Shown here one piece after another: positions 5,770 through 7,530 of a stretch of 7,530 bases of DNA (within the stretch, counting starts at the first letter, position 1; every line of letters starts with the position of its first letter). This stretch comes from JAYWIG01 sp043789035 (GTDB lineage: Bacteria > Pseudomonadota > Gammaproteobacteria > Burkholderiales > Burkholderiaceae_E). The stretch lies in assembly GCA_043789035.1 (NCBI GenBank), contig JAYWIG010000303.1:1-7530 (forward strand). Direction: 5' to 3'. The notes below the pieces were generated by a model. That model was not told the DNA's origin and searched no databases. It worked only from the letters and a program-made list of their open reading frames with translations. A program made the translations under genes and the position numbers.

Positions 5770-6864
5770 TTAGAAGCTAGCGTGGAGACGACCACGATTG
5801 AAAATACCGTTAGGGTCGAACTCGGTTTTTAAGCGCTGATGCAACTTTAATGATGCTGCATCGAGCGGGGCAAACATTGCTTGCCCATTCGCTTGACGAT
5901 ATAAACTAACGCTCCCACCTAACGAGGCTGCGAGGTTTTTTGCAATATGCTCTTTGGCTTCTTCGACATTTGCAAAGCTTAACCAGCGAAGCGAACCGCC
6001 CCATTCAATCAGTGCATTCGACCCGTGGGGGATAGGTATAGCGGTTGCAATCGATGGCACGGAATATCGAACCAATGCGGTTGCAGCAAAGAAAGCGTGG
6101 GTTTGGTCGCGAATAGCTGCCCAAAATGAAAACGCTTGGGTGTCATCCATGCGTTCGAAAGGGGCATCAACTTTTAGCGTATTTTGGGCTGCAATCACCG
6201 CCGCAGGTGCTCCTGCTAAACGCAAGTGCAAAACACCAGAGTTGTTTGCTGACTGCCAGCTTGAGCTTACGATGGGTAAGGGTTTGCCTGCCCATTTGTT
6301 AAGCCAGATAAGTGCTTGTTCTTGCGAGCAGGCGACTTGTACGGTTGCATCTCCATTCACCGTAGGTAACACTTTTAGAGAAACCTGCGAGATAACCCCT
6401 AAAACACCTAAAGAACCACACAGCAAACGGGACACATCATAGCCTGCGACGTTTTTCATCACTTGGCCGCCGAAATGAAGTTCATCGCCTCTATGGTTTA
6501 AAAGGCTGGCACCTAATACGAAATCGCGCACTGCTCCAACGCTGGCTCGACGTGGGCCCGAAAGCCCTGCTGCGACAACGCCGCCAATGGTCGATTGGCT
6601 GTTGAAACGAGGCGGCTCAAAGGCAAGCATTTGATTCTTGGCTGCTAATTCGCCTTCAATCTCGCTTAACAACGTGCCGGCTTTAGCTGTAACAACAAGT
6701 TCTGTGGGTTCGTAGGAGGTAATGCCTCGGTAGGCCGATGTATTTAATACATTGCCTTGTAATAAAAGGCCGTAGAAATCTTTACTACCGCCACCACGAA
6801 TGCGTAGCGGTTCTTGGATGTCATCGGCGTGACGAATTTGTTCCGATAATTCAGAAATCAACAT
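5770..6864 (-). CDS. glcE: Glycolate oxidase FAD-binding subunit
   Basis: GlcE is the second flavin-type subunit of glycolate oxidase, required together with GlcD and GlcF for oxidation of glycolate to glyoxylate. The 364 residues match the family length of about 350. The N-terminal half is an FAD-binding domain of the VAO/PCMH type: RIRGGGSKDFYG (21-32), a strand around LVVTAKAGTLLSEIE (56-70), STIGGVVAAGLSGPRRA (91-107) and KNVAGYDVSRLLCGSLGVLG (137-156). The C-terminus ends with FDPNGIFNRGRL (349-360), the usual closing motif of GlcE-like proteins. It starts 24 bp after the glcD stop. The Shine-Dalgarno sequence is weak (AAGATA), but the start aligns with the expected N-terminus. The long open frame on the opposite strand is a shadow of this gene. 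Confidence 0.96.
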   Translation of the reverse strand: MLISELSEQIRHADDIQEPLRIRGGGSKDFYGLLLQGNVLNTSAYRGITSYEPTELVVTAKAGTLLSEIEGELAAKNQMLAFEPPRFNSQSTIGGVVAAGLSGPRRASVGAVRDFVLGASLLNHRGDELHFGGQVMKNVAGYDVSRLLCGSLGVLGVISQVSLKVLPTVNGDATVQVACSQEQALIWLNKWAGKPLPIVSSSWQSANNSGVLHLRLAGAPAAVIAAQNTLKVDAPFERMDDTQAFSFWAAIRDQTHAFFAATALVRYSVPSIATAIPIPHGSNALIEWGGSLRWLSFANVEEAKEHIAKNLAASLGGSVSLYRQANGQAMFAPLDAASLKLHQRLKTEFDPNGIFNRGRLHASF

Positions 6865-6888
6865 GAAGGTATCTTAAAAACTCAGTCA

Positions 6889-7530
6889 CTAAAAGCGTGG
6901 CAGCTGCACACGAGGAGGGTCACAAGCCCGCACATGCTCTTTGCCATACTCGGCACAGCGCGAAAGCGTAGGAATTGCCTTGCCAGGGTTCAATAAACCG
7001 ATAGGGTCGAAAGCGCGCTTAACCGCAAAGAAGGCTTCGCGTTCTGGGCGAGAAAACTGCACGCACATGCTGTTGATCTTCTCAATGCCAACGCCGTGTT
7101 CACCCGTCACTGTACCTCCAAGCGTTACGCAAAGTTCCAGAATTTCGGCACCGAAAAGCTCGGCTCTATGCCACTCGTCACTGAAGTTCGCATCGAACAA
7201 AATCAAGGGGTGCAAATTACCGTCACCCGCATGAAATACGTTCATACAGCGTAGTGCATAGCGCTGCTCCATTTCATTAATAGCGAGCAACATCTTTCCA
7301 AGGTTTTTGCGGGGAATCGTGCCGTCCATGCAGTAGTAATCGGGTGAAATTCTTCCGGCGGCAGGAAAAGCGTTTTTGCGGCCAGACCAAAAGCGCAAAC
7401 GCTCGGCTTCCGACTGCGAAACTCGAATGGCCGTTGCACCTGAGGCCCTCAGAACCGCTTCCATGCGTTGAATCTCATCTTCGACTTCTTCGGGTGTGCC
7501 ATCCGATTCTGCGAGCAAAATCGCTTCAGC
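6889..7530 (-). CDS. glcD: Glycolate oxidase subunit GlcD, C-terminal part (partial)
   Basis: The reading frame is open through the right edge of the window, so only the last 213 residues of a protein usually near 500 are visible; the N-terminal FAD-binding half is outside. The apparent start near 7518 is an internal TTG, and codons before it (AEAIL) continue the family sequence. The visible part is the C-terminal domain of FAD-linked 2-hydroxyacid oxidases. Motifs include GRKNAFPAAGRISPDYYCMD, HAGDGNLH (7210-7233), GEHGVG with the Glu-His pair at 7096-7101, and FDPIGLLNPGK near the end. The His and Glu/His residues belong to the active-site region in this family. GlcD is the catalytic flavin subunit for glycolate oxidation. 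Close relatives such as D-lactate dehydrogenase share the motifs; the following glcE and glcF make GlcD the best call. The operon promoter lies further right. Confidence 0.95.
   Translation of the reverse strand, partial: AEAILLAESDGTPEEVEDEIQRMEAVLRASGATAIRVSQSEAERLRFWSGRKNAFPAAGRISPDYYCMDGTIPRKNLGKMLLAINEMEQRYALRCMNVFHAGDGNLHPLILFDANFSDEWHRAELFGAEILELCVTLGGTVTGEHGVGIEKINSMCVQFSRPEREAFFAVKRAFDPIGLLNPGKAIPTLSRCAEYGKEHVRACDPPRVQLPRF

Noticed and set aside
5954..6442. 162-codon open frame on the + strand opposite glcE
   Set aside because: GlcE is full length with all motifs in the - strand frame; this is an antisense shadow without domain features.
7516..7518. TTG at 7516-7518 as the start of a separate short - strand gene
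   Set aside because: The frame stays open to the window edge and the upstream codons continue the GlcD sequence, so this is an internal Leu codon of a truncated view.

Overview
The window looks like ordinary chromosome from a gammaproteobacterium, perhaps a marine Cellvibrionales or Pseudomonadales relative. That placement is inferred from protein style, moderate GC, a split pntA and a glcDEF cluster, and was not tested against any database. Two gene sets converge on a structured intergenic region near 3020-3146. I see no RNA gene, CRISPR array, transposase, integrase or recognisable defence system.

Left half, + strand (1-3026): the last codons of pntAA, then pntAB and pntB. Together these encode the proton-translocating NAD(P) transhydrogenase, which uses the proton-motive force to make NADPH from NADH. 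Two uncharacterised envelope genes follow without a visible terminator: a small three-helix membrane protein of the DUF4870/COG3671 type, and a putative lipoprotein whose ATG overlaps the previous stop (ATGA). All five are probably co-transcribed from a promoter left of the window.

Middle (3027-3167): about 140 bp without a gene. It holds a long imperfect inverted repeat (21-bp arms 3033-3053 and 3110-3130, with a further 7-bp outer pair) and a GC-rich hairpin in its loop. It sits where the two transcripts meet. Its two arm mismatches are A.C in + strand RNA but become G.U wobbles in - strand RNA, so the fold is better in the transcript of the right-hand operon.

Right half, - strand (7530 down to 3168): the C-terminal part of glcD, then glcE and glcF, the three subunits of membrane-associated glycolate oxidase (glycolate to glyoxylate, electrons to the quinone pool). 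The last gene overlaps the end of glcF by 26 bp. It encodes a 459-residue protein with about five N-terminal membrane helices and a C-terminal caspase-like peptidase domain of family C13 (legumain/GPI8-like) with an intact His/Cys dyad. The operon promoter lies right of the window.

Most of the window is core redox metabolism. The items most worth following up are the membrane-anchored C13 protease at the end of the glycolate oxidase operon, the structured element between the operons, and the uncharacterised membrane protein/lipoprotein pair behind pntB.
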